Assembly (NCBI GenBank): GCA_002345475.1
Contig: DDWC01000116.1
Coordinates: forward strand, 2,819 to 8,799
Direction: 5' to 3'
DNA from: Firmicutes bacterium UBA2296
GTDB lineage: Bacteria > Bacillota > UBA994
Length of the DNA stretch: 5,981 bases
The notes below the pieces were generated by a model. It was not told the origin of the DNA. It was given only the letters and a program-made list of their open reading frames with translations, and did not search any database. A program made the translations under genes and the position numbers. Shown here in pieces: positions 1-5,797 of this stretch; within the stretch, counting starts at the first letter, position 1; every line of letters starts with the position of its first letter.

Positions 1-77
1 TGTGTCCCCGGCTGTGGTAACAGTGGTTGGTTTTCCCACCCCGTATCAGCGTTCCCATCAGTCTCTATCAGCTTCAT
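1..77 (-). CDS. Possible start of a further gene in the pilin operon (cut by the window edge)
   Basis: After the stop of the PilX-like gene the minus strand has GGGAGGG about 13 nt ahead of an ATG at 77, and the frame stays open to the edge (M-K-L-I-E-T-D-G-N-A-D-T-G-W and on, 25 codons). The frame is also open upstream of this ATG through the end of the PilX-like gene, so openness alone proves little. The visible residues are polar and show no prepilin leader or membrane segment, so this would not be another pilin by its N-terminus. I do not recognise it. The ribosome-site spacing is longer than for the other genes here, and the fragment is short enough to be chance. Confidence 0.3.
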   Translation of the reverse strand, partial: MKLIETDGNADTGWENQPLLPQPGT

Positions 78-102
78 CAGGCTGTCGTAGCCCTCCCACT
101 TA

Positions 103-474
103 TCAATCCAGCGGTACTCGTATGATCTGCTTCGCGACGCCGGAGCGGCCGATGGAAACTATCTGCCAGATTCCGCTACCACCGCGTTCTATAGAGATTT
201 CGGGTGGGGTGAATCCCGCCGGAAAGAGATTTTCCGGGGAGACAAGCTCCACTCGCCCGGAAGGGCAGGGCACAAAGCTATCTCTGGCAAGATGAGCCTG
301 GGCATAGGCAATGCCTGCTTCGGCCAAATAGTGTGCCCGAATGCGGTCGGCCAGGGCAGAATCTGCCCTGTAGTCATCTATGGATCTGCTGAGGAGAGAG
401 GTGGCTATCAGGCAGAGGAGAGACATGACAACTAGTGTGTAAACCAGAATGCTTCCCCGTCGGTCTTTAGCCAT
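103..474 (-). CDS. PilX/GspK-like minor pilin component, short
   Basis: A 123-residue protein with the layout of PilX-type minor pilins: a short basic leader (M-A-K-D-R-R-G), a hydrophobic helix at about residues 8-29, then the conserved-looking A-H-Y-L-A-E-A-G-I-A-Y-A segment at 47-58 that is typical of the PilX N-terminal region. In that family the protein sits at or near the tip of a type IV pilus or pseudopilus with PilV and PilW. A prepilin cut after G7 would place Y at mature position 5 instead of glutamate; GspK-type tip subunits are known to lack Glu5, so this fits the role. It is short for the family, with only about 65 residues after the LAEAG segment and no room for a large globular insertion. 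The ATG is 31 nt after the PilW-like stop, and an in-frame TGA four codons upstream fixes the start. AGAGG about 12 nt upstream may serve as a weak ribosome site. The third gene of the pilin operon. Confidence 0.78.
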   Translation of the reverse strand: MAKDRRGSILVYTLVVMSLLCLIATSLLSRSIDDYRADSALADRIRAHYLAEAGIAYAQAHLARDSFVPCPSGRVELVSPENLFPAGFTPPEISIERGGSGIWQIVSIGRSGVAKQIIRVPLD

Positions 475-505
475 GGCTCGCGTTCACCCTCTGCTTCTTA
501 GATGT

Positions 506-994
506 TTACCGTGGCGCCCTCCGCAGCTTAAGGCTGGTGTAAAGGCGGTAGGGGTCGGCGGCGCCGCGCAGTGTAGGGGTTGTTACTCCCTCCACCGCTA
601 TGCTCACCAGTTGGGCCTCAGGATTATAGGAGAAGGTAAGGCGATTTACGTATTGGCAGAGTGGTTGGTTGTCGTGCCTCTGTATGGTGCTACCGTTTTG
701 CTGAAAGTATCTCGTTACCTCTTTGCCATCCTGCCAGGTCGTATAGGTGATTTTTCTGCCACCGTCACTGACGGACACCACAGAACTAGCTTCCCGCAGT
801 TCCCGGGCCATGTAATCTGCGGCGAAACGAAGGTCGCTCTGAACCAGTCGGTTCGCCGACACGCGCCTGCTTGCGCCATAGGCATGCAGGAGGAATGAGG
901 ATACAAGGGAAAAGAGCAGACCCACCAGCCCCAGAACAATAAGCAGCTCCAACAGTGTGAATCCTGACCTGTCCGCAAGAGGACGCCTAATCAA
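506..994 (-). CDS. PilW/GspJ-like minor prepilin (TTG start)
   Basis: A 162-residue type IV prepilin. The leader M-I-R-R-P-L-A-D-R-S-G ends at G11 and is followed by F12-T-L-L-E16, so prepilin peptidase (PilD) would cut G11/F12 and E16 becomes the mature Glu5. The hydrophobic alpha-1 helix covers about residues 12-37. The segment around residues 50-68, with A-A-D-Y-M-A-R-E-L-R-E-A, matches the usual PilW/GspJ pattern in which the helix runs on into a 'REL' region, and beta-rich sequence follows. It is probably a minor pilin of a type IV pilus or type II pseudopilus in the cell envelope. The start must be TTG at 994 or a later codon: the codon just before it is TGA in the same frame, and no later codon leaves a proper leader. 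The first 8 bases overlap the end of the PilV-like gene, which suggests translational coupling. Confidence 0.85.
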   Translation of the reverse strand: MIRRPLADRSGFTLLELLIVLGLVGLLFSLVSSFLLHAYGASRRVSANRLVQSDLRFAADYMARELREASSVVSVSDGGRKITYTTWQDGKEVTRYFQQNGSTIQRHDNQPLCQYVNRLTFSYNPEAQLVSIAVEGVTTPTLRGAADPYRLYTSLKLRRAPR

Positions 995-1364
995 TCAGGG
1001 CCACCACTAGGTATTGATGCTCCTGACCGTGGGTATGCCAGAATATACAAACCTCCACACGGAGCATGTCGTAAACCGCTTCCTGCAGGAACCGGGTGTA
1101 TTTGAACCGCTCGTGGCCGGGAAATGGCCACGGTTCTGCCTGCGTCATTGCAGTCCCTGCACAAAGCGAAGCTGTTCGTGAGGCCAGCACTTCCTCTACC
1201 AGATGGCGCGCCAAAAAAGCCGCCTGAGTTAATTGGGCGGCTTGACTCGAAATGTTATGACCATGAACTATGGCGGCCGAAATAGGAACAAGAGCAATGC
1301 TGACAATAGCAAAGGCAATGACGACTTCGGCCAGAGTAAAGCCGGACTGATGTCTCCTCGCCAT
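987..1364 (-). CDS. PilV/GspI-like minor prepilin
   Basis: A type IV prepilin of 125 residues from the ATG at 1364. The leader M-A-R-R-H-Q-S-G is followed by F-T-L-A-E, so prepilin peptidase should cut after G8 and leave Phe1 and Glu5; the hydrophobic helix runs to about residue 34. The following helix (Q-A-A-F-L-A-R-H-L-V-E-E-V-L-A) resembles the 'A..LA...ME.ll' stretch of PilV/GspI proteins. The product would be a minor subunit of a type IV pilus or type II secretion pseudopilus, acting with the PilW- and PilX-like proteins encoded next. An in-frame GTG at 1376 would add four residues (M-R-W-H), but it has no ribosome site; GAGGTG lies 4 nt before the ATG, so ATG is preferred. The first gene of the operon, behind an AT-rich promoter-like region and a short hairpin. 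Confidence 0.85.
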   Translation of the reverse strand: MARRHQSGFTLAEVVIAFAIVSIALVPISAAIVHGHNISSQAAQLTQAAFLARHLVEEVLASRTASLCAGTAMTQAEPWPFPGHERFKYTRFLQEAVYDMLRVEVCIFWHTHGQEHQYLVVALID

Positions 1365-1368
1365 GTGC

Positions 1369-1374
1369 CACCTC
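1369..1374 (-). promoter_or_regulatory. Ribosome-binding site of the PilV-like gene
   Basis: GAGGTG on the minus strand with a 4-nt gap to the ATG at 1364. The same hexamer precedes both cyclase genes, where the gap is 7 nt. It overlaps the alternative GTG at 1376 and therefore argues for the ATG. Confidence 0.55.
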
Positions 1375-1379
1375 ACGCC

Positions 1380-1393
1380 CGCGCTAAAGCGCG
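1380..1393. other. Perfect inverted repeat in the leader of the pilin operon
   Basis: CGCGCTTTAGCGCG (minus strand) is a 14-bp perfect inverted repeat that can form a five-pair GC-only stem with a TTTA loop. It lies about 6 nt upstream of the ribosome site of the first pilin gene and downstream of the AT-rich promoter-like stretch, so it should be in the transcript leader. There is no following T-run, so it is not an intrinsic terminator. It could affect translation or mRNA stability or be a protein site; the role is unknown. Confidence 0.5.
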
Positions 1394-1410
1394 TGTTGTC
1401 CCATTAATGT

Positions 1411-1449
1411 AATATATTATCTTATTTAAGGGAAAATCCTGCTTGTCCA
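1411..1449 (-). promoter_or_regulatory. AT-rich candidate promoter of the pilin operon
   Basis: The minus strand at about 1405-1435 is strikingly AT-rich compared with its surroundings and contains GATAAT (1421-1416) overlapping TATATT (1416-1411), both close to a sigma-70/SigA -10 box. TGGACA at 1449-1444 resembles a -35 box, but its gap to GATAAT is 22 nt, too long for a standard promoter; AATAAG would sit at 17 nt but is a poor -10. A promoter here is likely because the flavoprotein operon ends at 1547 and the pilin operon begins at 1364. The exact boxes are uncertain. Confidence 0.4.
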
Positions 1450-1510
1450 CAAAAAATATTTCTGGGCCTATAGTTTTCAGCTCACAGCAGCGGTCCGTTG
1501 CCTCCTTCTA

Positions 1511-1540
1511 CCAAGCGCCAAGCGCTAAGCGCCAAGCGCC
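1511..1540. repeat. Tandem array of a 7-bp unit (CCAAGCG)
   Basis: Four consecutive heptamers, CCAAGCG (1511), CCAAGCG (1518), CTAAGCG (1525) and CCAAGCG (1532), followed by a partial CC. Only the third unit has a single C-to-T change. The array ends 6 bp beyond the stop codon of the second flavoprotein gene, in noncoding sequence. Adjacent units create short GCGC-based pairings, but there is no clear terminator stem or T-run. It may be a slippage-prone microsatellite or a member of a dispersed intergenic repeat family. Confidence 0.9.
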
Positions 1541-1546
1541 GTCCCC

Positions 1547-2194
1547 TCAGCGCCTCTTCCATTCATACGTTCTGTCGTAAATTTTGGCCCCGTTCTTCTT
1601 AGCCTGGGTGCGGAAGTGTTGGCCGGCCATTAGCCTGTAGACCAAGTGGGGCACAAGTGGCATCCCCACCAGGCGGACGGCCTCGTCTGAGATTTCATCT
1701 CCCTGAACTATGTCATCCGCCGCTACTTTGAGGCCCGCAATTACGTTTCGTAACATGCCGCCACATTCGGATATAGGGCGTCCGCCCATGGACGGACCGG
1801 CACCCATGGACAAACCACCCAGCCAGCGAAAACCGACAGTCCGGGCAAAGCTCTCCGCAATGCCTAGAGACACAGCTGCCTGTCCCGATTCGGGAAAACC
1901 GCAGTTTACGACGGCGGCAAAGGAACGCCCCTGACCGTCAAACTGCCGTGCAATCTCCTCAAGCACCTGCGTCAGTCCCCCCGGCAGCGAGTCGACATAG
2001 AGAGGAAAGCTAAGAACAACCACCTCGGCTTTTTCCAGAGCTGACAGTAAATCGTTCAGCGGAGTGCGATAGGCCTGCATGGTTTCACACTCCAGTCCCT
2101 TCTCAGCCAGCAACTCAGATAAGTATGACGCTAAAGCCAGGGAGTTCTCCCGCCTGGGACTCCCGTTGAGCAGCAAGGCTGTGCGCGGCTTCAT
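1547..2194 (-). CDS. NADPH-dependent FMN reductase-like flavoprotein without Cys cluster
   Basis: A 215-residue flavodoxin-fold protein of the NAD(P)H-dependent FMN reductase / quinone reductase type, expected in the cytoplasm. The N-terminal strand A-L-L-L-N followed by G11-S-P-R14 is the classic FMN phosphate-binding loop. The second FMN loop is seen as L-S-F-P-L-Y-V-D-S-L-P-G-G at 61-73. A third region at about 97-103 (N-C-G-F-P-E-S) and a glycine-rich stretch at 126-138 (G-G-L-S-M-G-A-G-P-S-M-G-G) follow. C36, C98 and C144 are isolated, so no iron-sulfur site is expected. The substrate cannot be told from sequence. Its ATG overlaps the stop of the upstream flavoprotein gene (TGATG), with GGGTGA 7 nt ahead, which implies coupled translation and perhaps a joint enzyme. 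Last gene of the four-gene cluster. Confidence 0.85.
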   Translation of the reverse strand: MKPRTALLLNGSPRRENSLALASYLSELLAEKGLECETMQAYRTPLNDLLSALEKAEVVVLSFPLYVDSLPGGLTQVLEEIARQFDGQGRSFAAVVNCGFPESGQAAVSLGIAESFARTVGFRWLGGLSMGAGPSMGGRPISECGGMLRNVIAGLKVAADDIVQGDEISDEAVRLVGMPLVPHLVYRLMAGQHFRTQAKKNGAKIYDRTYEWKRR

Positions 2195-2769
2195 CAGCTA
2201 ATCACCCCCCAGGTAGTCATTTGCTGTCTGATCACTTTGGTAAGCTCTTCTGGCGAGTCCCCCCCAGGTGATGCCGGGAGGATGTGTGTGGAATGCTGGC
2301 GCGAGTGAAAATTTAGGGAGTTGCGCTCGATAAGCCTGGCAAATAGCTCATCATCTTTGGCGTTTCCCTTGCTTATCCCTATCCCCAACAGGCGGGGGTA
2401 ATCCAGATACCGTGCCGCGTGCCTGGACTCCCCTTTGATCGAGACGAACAGGGGCAGGATGTTGGGAATAAGACGATCGACGGCGGTCTTGAGAGCTGAC
2501 GCGTAGCCGCCAAAGGTGACGGGGGAGATGAACACCAAGACATCGCAGTTTATCGCCGCTTCAGCAATGGCACGCCCCTTGTCCGGGATGATGCATTGCC
2601 CTGGGGTCTTAACCCAGCAATCAAAACAGCCGAGGCATGGAGCAAGCTCCATCTCGGCCAGGATAAAGTGCCGAACTACCGCTGAGCGCAAGGTTTCGCT
2701 CAACAGGTCACCGAGTTTGACTGTGTTCGCTTCGTCTTTTACCCGGCCGTCCAGTATGGCTATGCGCAT
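2194..2769 (-). CDS. Flavodoxin-family protein with iron-sulfur flavoprotein-type Cys motif
   Basis: A 191-residue flavodoxin-fold protein. Residues 45-59 carry C-L-G-C-F-D-C-W-V-K-T-P-G-Q-C, that is Cx2Cx2Cx7C, which fits the compact Cx2Cx2Cx4-7C motif that binds a [4Fe-4S] cluster in archaeal and clostridial Isf proteins; many flavodoxin-family reductases of the same COG carry a similar motif. S82-P-V-T-F-G-G-Y matches the FMN ring-binding loop of this family. The usual G-S-P-R phosphate loop is replaced by L-D-G-R-V-K-D-E-A-N-T at 6-16, so FMN phosphate binding may be altered. Expected role: FMN-dependent electron transfer or reduction of a quinone or small oxidant in the cytoplasm; the partner is unknown. 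The ATG has GAGGAG 8 nt upstream and lies 38 nt after the second cyclase gene. It overlaps the next flavoprotein gene by one base. Confidence 0.83.
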   Translation of the reverse strand: MRIAILDGRVKDEANTVKLGDLLSETLRSAVVRHFILAEMELAPCLGCFDCWVKTPGQCIIPDKGRAIAEAAINCDVLVFISPVTFGGYASALKTAVDRLIPNILPLFVSIKGESRHAARYLDYPRLLGIGISKGNAKDDELFARLIERNSLNFHSRQHSTHILPASPGGDSPEELTKVIRQQMTTWGVIS

Positions 2770-2807
2770 AATCTCATCTCCTCAGTAATCCTGATCGCAA
2801 AAGAGCG

Positions 2808-4259
2808 TTATGGGCTGGAAAATCTGACACAGCCTTTTCCGTCCTGTTTTGCCCTATATATGGCGCGGTCAGCCGCCGCCAGCAGAGTGTCTCTGGTGCG
2901 CGCATTTTCAGGATAGACGGCAACTCCGGCACTGGCCGTCACCCTGATTTCTGTGCCGTCGACCAGCAAGGCGTGGCTGCAGATCTTCTGCAGTATCCGT
3001 TCCGCCACCTCACACGCCCGGGCTGGGTCGGCTCCCGGTAATAATAACATGAACTCATCGCCACCAAAGCGACAGGTCTTGTCCTCTTCCCGCACCCCGG
3101 AGCGGATAATATCCGCCATAGAACGAATGTGCTGGTCTCCCGCCGGGTGACCGTGGGTATCGTTGATCCTCTTCAGGCTGTCCGAGTCAAACATGACAAC
3201 AGCCAGGGGAGAGCCGCTGAGATGCGCTCCTTCCAGTGATCTGTCCAGTGCACTGAGAAAGGCTTGCCTGTTCAGCAGACCGGTCATCTGGTCGGTGGTT
3301 GCCTGGCGCAGAGTCTGCTCATAAAGATTGGCGTTTTCCAGGGCTATGGCCGCCTGGCTGGCGATGGTAAAGAGGAGTTGCAGTAATTCGGCGTCGTAGG
3401 CGTTGGCTTCGTATGTCTGGACGGAGAGAGCCCCTAATACTTTGCCGTGCAACGAAATGGGTACTATCATCAAACTCTGAGTAGCCCGGCCTTGCGGTCC
3501 CGTAGTCCGTGCGCCTGGGATGTTACGGTGATCCATGTTAAAGAGCAGAGGCTGCCCAGTGCGAATGGCCACGGAAGTAGGGCCTTCGTTGAGGGGGTAG
3601 CGTATTGGCTCCAGGCGTTGTCCGGCTTCATAAAGGTAGGCGATGTCTATTTCGCCCTGAGAAGGGTAGTATCGGGCAACGAAGAAGGCGTCTGTCTGCA
3701 TAACTTTGCGTATTTCAGCGTACATGGTGTCAAAAAGGCTTTCCAGATCGAGAGTCGCAGCTATGGTAACGCTCAAGCGGTTAAGTAGAGACAAAGCATC
3801 TGCACGACGTCGAGCAGTGTCGATCGCTGACAGTCGACCTAGAGCCAATGAGGCATGCTGGGCAAAGACCGCCAGGACTTGGCTGTCGGTGGTTTTGAAA
3901 GCTCTTCCCGTGTCCGCGCGCAAAGACAGAATTAGCTTGTTCCACTTTTCAGCATTGGCAAAGGGTAGGTCCAGGTGTTTTGCCTCGGGCAGATTGAGGA
4001 GCAAGGCCGGTGCTTCTGGCGCCTGCGTTGTAGGCTCCCGAGAAGCACATGCCAGAAGCCTGACATGCTCACCGTCACCGTCGGGACACGACCATATGCT
4101 AGCCAGGCCGACTGCGGGCAGGTCTGATGCCAGGGCGACCATGGCGTTCAGAAACTCGAGATCATCCCCCTGAAAGCAGTGCAACTGGGCCACGCTTTTG
4201 TCCAGCCAATCGTAGGAAGCCAGGGGGCTACGGCCGGACCTCCTGCCGCTAACTCTCAT
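2808..4259 (-). CDS. Soluble GAF-GGDEF diguanylate cyclase (second paralog)
   Basis: A 483-residue protein predicted to make c-di-GMP from two GTP in the cytoplasm; no membrane segment or signal peptide is visible. Residues about 25-145 look like a degenerate GAF domain (G-L-A-S-I-W at 51-56, F-A-Q-H-A-S-L-A-L at 132-140). A clear GAF domain covers about 155-310, ending in S-Q-A-A-I-A-L-E-N and a helix that joins the GGDEF domain. The GGDEF domain (about 320-480) has D323-Q-M-T-G-L-L-N-R, metal-site aspartate D358 in F-D-S-D-S-L-K, N366-D367, H371 to D375, and an intact active-site GGDEF at 399-403. R390-E-E-D393 sits five residues ahead of it, so the product-inhibition I-site is present. The start overlaps the upstream cyclase by 11 bp, with GAGGTG 7 nt ahead of the ATG. 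The input ligand is unknown. Confidence 0.92.
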   Translation of the reverse strand: MRVSGRRSGRSPLASYDWLDKSVAQLHCFQGDDLEFLNAMVALASDLPAVGLASIWSCPDGDGEHVRLLACASREPTTQAPEAPALLLNLPEAKHLDLPFANAEKWNKLILSLRADTGRAFKTTDSQVLAVFAQHASLALGRLSAIDTARRRADALSLLNRLSVTIAATLDLESLFDTMYAEIRKVMQTDAFFVARYYPSQGEIDIAYLYEAGQRLEPIRYPLNEGPTSVAIRTGQPLLFNMDHRNIPGARTTGPQGRATQSLMIVPISLHGKVLGALSVQTYEANAYDAELLQLLFTIASQAAIALENANLYEQTLRQATTDQMTGLLNRQAFLSALDRSLEGAHLSGSPLAVVMFDSDSLKRINDTHGHPAGDQHIRSMADIIRSGVREEDKTCRFGGDEFMLLLPGADPARACEVAERILQKICSHALLVDGTEIRVTASAGVAVYPENARTRDTLLAAADRAIYRAKQDGKGCVRFSSP

Positions 4260-5760
4260 TGAGCCTCACCTCGTTCCGGTCAGCTTCCTTTGCAACGCAA
4301 ACCCGATTCTTCCCCTGACGTTTGGCCATATAGACCGCAGCATCGGCGGCCTGAAAGAGGGCAGCCGAGTCGGCAGCACAGCCCGGGTAGGTCGAGATCC
4401 CCGCGCTGGCAGTGACTCGCACAGAGTTATCCTCTAGCAGCCCTTCGCTGGCAATGGAATCAATAATGCGTTGCGCTACTTCTGCGGCTTCCTGCGCGGA
4501 CTTCTTCTGCAGCAAAACAAGAAACTCGTCACCGCCGTATCGGCAGACGGCATCTCTGCTTCGCACGCAGGATTTGATGACTCTGGCCATTTGCGCGATG
4601 TGTTCGTCTCCTGCGGAGTGTCCAAGCTTGTCATTGATCTCTTTTAGGCTATCCGAGTCAATCATGATGAGAGCCAGTTCATGCTTCGGCTGATCAGCCG
4701 AGGCGATAATCCTGTCCAGGTGGGCGAAGAAAGCCTGCCTGTTCCAGAGACCGGTCATGGCGTCCGTAGAGGCCTGCTGCAGAGTGTTTTCATACATGCG
4801 TGAGTTCTCGACAGCTACGGCAGCCTGACTGGCGACAGTCGTCAGCAGCTGCAGATCCTGCTCACTATAGTCTCCTTTGTGATAACTCTGGGCCGATAGT
4901 GCGCCCACCACCCGGCCCTTGGTTATCATCGGAGCCATCATCAGGCACTTAATCTCGCTTGGTTGCTGGCCGAAAAGGATGGCCTGTGGGATTTCCTTGA
5001 GGGAAAGATTATACAGAACGGGGTCCTGAGATTTGATTACCCTTGAAACCGGTCCATCGTTAAGTGGAAAGCGAAAGGGTTTTACCGAGCGTCCTTCCTC
5101 ATAGACGAATGCCATCTCCACCTCCTGGGTTTCGGAATGGTAGAGGGCGACGTAAAACACATTAGCGGTCATGATCTGGCGCAGTTCATCGTATATGGTG
5201 TGGAAGAGGTCTGCCAGATTAAGCGAGGATATGATCTTGTTGCCGATGTGGTTGAGCACCTCCAGAGATCCGGCAGTGCGTTGGGAGGCCAGGACTTTGA
5301 ACCTTTGCGCCAGAGCGATGGCAGCGTGACGCGAAAGGACGCACATTATTCGCTGTACAGCTTTTGCAGCACTACTTCCCTCCGGCAACAGCGCAGCCAC
5401 GGCGATGCCGGTCTCACTCTCCTCGATCTCAGAAGAGCAGTTCAGCGACACCAGGGACAGATAGTTGTCGTCATAGGACACCCCTTCGGGCCAGCGGTGC
5501 AGCAGCAGTGGCCACGTTCCGTCCCGGTCTACCCTCCAGATGCCCGCAGCCTTAATCTCCGGCAACTTGAGAATGTTGCTCATGAGAGCATCGTACACGG
5601 AATCAGGGTCGGTTGGCGCCCGGTGCATGTCAAGGACAGCCTGGCTTATCTTGCGGCGCAGGCTGTATTCGGTAAGGATCGCATTTCCCAGGCGACGGGA
5701 GGCCGGCAGATATCTTCTCCTCTGCGGCGCAGGCAGCAAGCCCGAGATGTCCTGTGGCAA
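4249..5760 (-). CDS. Soluble GAF-GGDEF diguanylate cyclase (first paralog, TTG start)
   Basis: A 503-residue cytoplasmic cyclase with the same plan as its neighbour. A basic N-terminal tail (about 1-35) leads into a degenerate GAF-like region (about 35-155; A-A-G-I-W-R-V-D at 71-78 and H-A-A-I-A-L at 145-150), then a well-formed GAF domain (about 165-320) and a connecting helix. The GGDEF domain (about 330-490) carries D333-A-M-T-G-L-W-N-R, D368-S-D-S-L-K, N376-D377, H381 to D385 and GGDEF at 409-413, with I-site R400-S-R-D403 five residues ahead. All residues needed for c-di-GMP synthesis and feedback inhibition are seen, so it should be active. The start is TTG: GAGGTG lies 7 nt upstream, as for the second cyclase, and an in-frame TAA six codons upstream excludes anything longer. 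First gene of the cyclase-flavoprotein operon. Confidence 0.92.
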   Translation of the reverse strand: MPQDISGLLPAPQRRRYLPASRRLGNAILTEYSLRRKISQAVLDMHRAPTDPDSVYDALMSNILKLPEIKAAGIWRVDRDGTWPLLLHRWPEGVSYDDNYLSLVSLNCSSEIEESETGIAVAALLPEGSSAAKAVQRIMCVLSRHAAIALAQRFKVLASQRTAGSLEVLNHIGNKIISSLNLADLFHTIYDELRQIMTANVFYVALYHSETQEVEMAFVYEEGRSVKPFRFPLNDGPVSRVIKSQDPVLYNLSLKEIPQAILFGQQPSEIKCLMMAPMITKGRVVGALSAQSYHKGDYSEQDLQLLTTVASQAAVAVENSRMYENTLQQASTDAMTGLWNRQAFFAHLDRIIASADQPKHELALIMIDSDSLKEINDKLGHSAGDEHIAQMARVIKSCVRSRDAVCRYGGDEFLVLLQKKSAQEAAEVAQRIIDSIASEGLLEDNSVRVTASAGISTYPGCAADSAALFQAADAAVYMAKRQGKNRVCVAKEADRNEVRLNES

Positions 5761-5767
5761 TCGTTTG

Positions 5768-5773
5768 CACCTC
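5768..5773 (-). promoter_or_regulatory. Ribosome-binding site that decides the TTG start of the first cyclase
   Basis: GAGGTG on the minus strand, 7 nt from the TTG at 5760. Identical sequence and spacing occur before the second cyclase (GAGGTG at 4272-4267, ATG at 4259), which supports the TTG as the true initiator. Confidence 0.7.
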
Positions 5774-5797
5774 GATTAACGTGATTCGTATGTGATT

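Noticed and set aside
2..898. Plus-strand open frames opposite the PilX- and PilW-like genes
   Set aside because: The minus-strand proteins have clear prepilin features; the plus-strand frames have none and are low-complexity, Pro/Ser- or Arg-rich.
1443..1451. TTGTCCACA, one base from the DnaA box TTATCCACA, beside AT-rich DNA
   Set aside because: A single near-match with no cluster of boxes and no dnaA/dnaN neighbours; it does not support a replication origin.
1499..1506. AGGAGG-like ribosome site on the minus strand downstream of the flavoprotein operon
   Set aside because: The only nearby start is followed almost at once by a stop (GTG-AGC-TGA), so no gene can be supported.
1440..1546. 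Possible intrinsic terminator of the flavoprotein operon
   Set aside because: The heptamer array gives only weak GCGC pairings and the T-run near 1452-1457 has no stable stem directly before it.
3447..4173. Plus-strand open frames inside the second cyclase gene
   Set aside because: They lie opposite a protein with clear GAF and GGDEF motifs, lack ribosome sites and show no recognisable domain; they are shadow frames.
5137..5784. A 215-codon plus-strand open frame opposite the first cyclase
   Set aside because: It is the antisense of a well-supported coding region with conserved GAF motifs, and its predicted protein has no recognisable domain.
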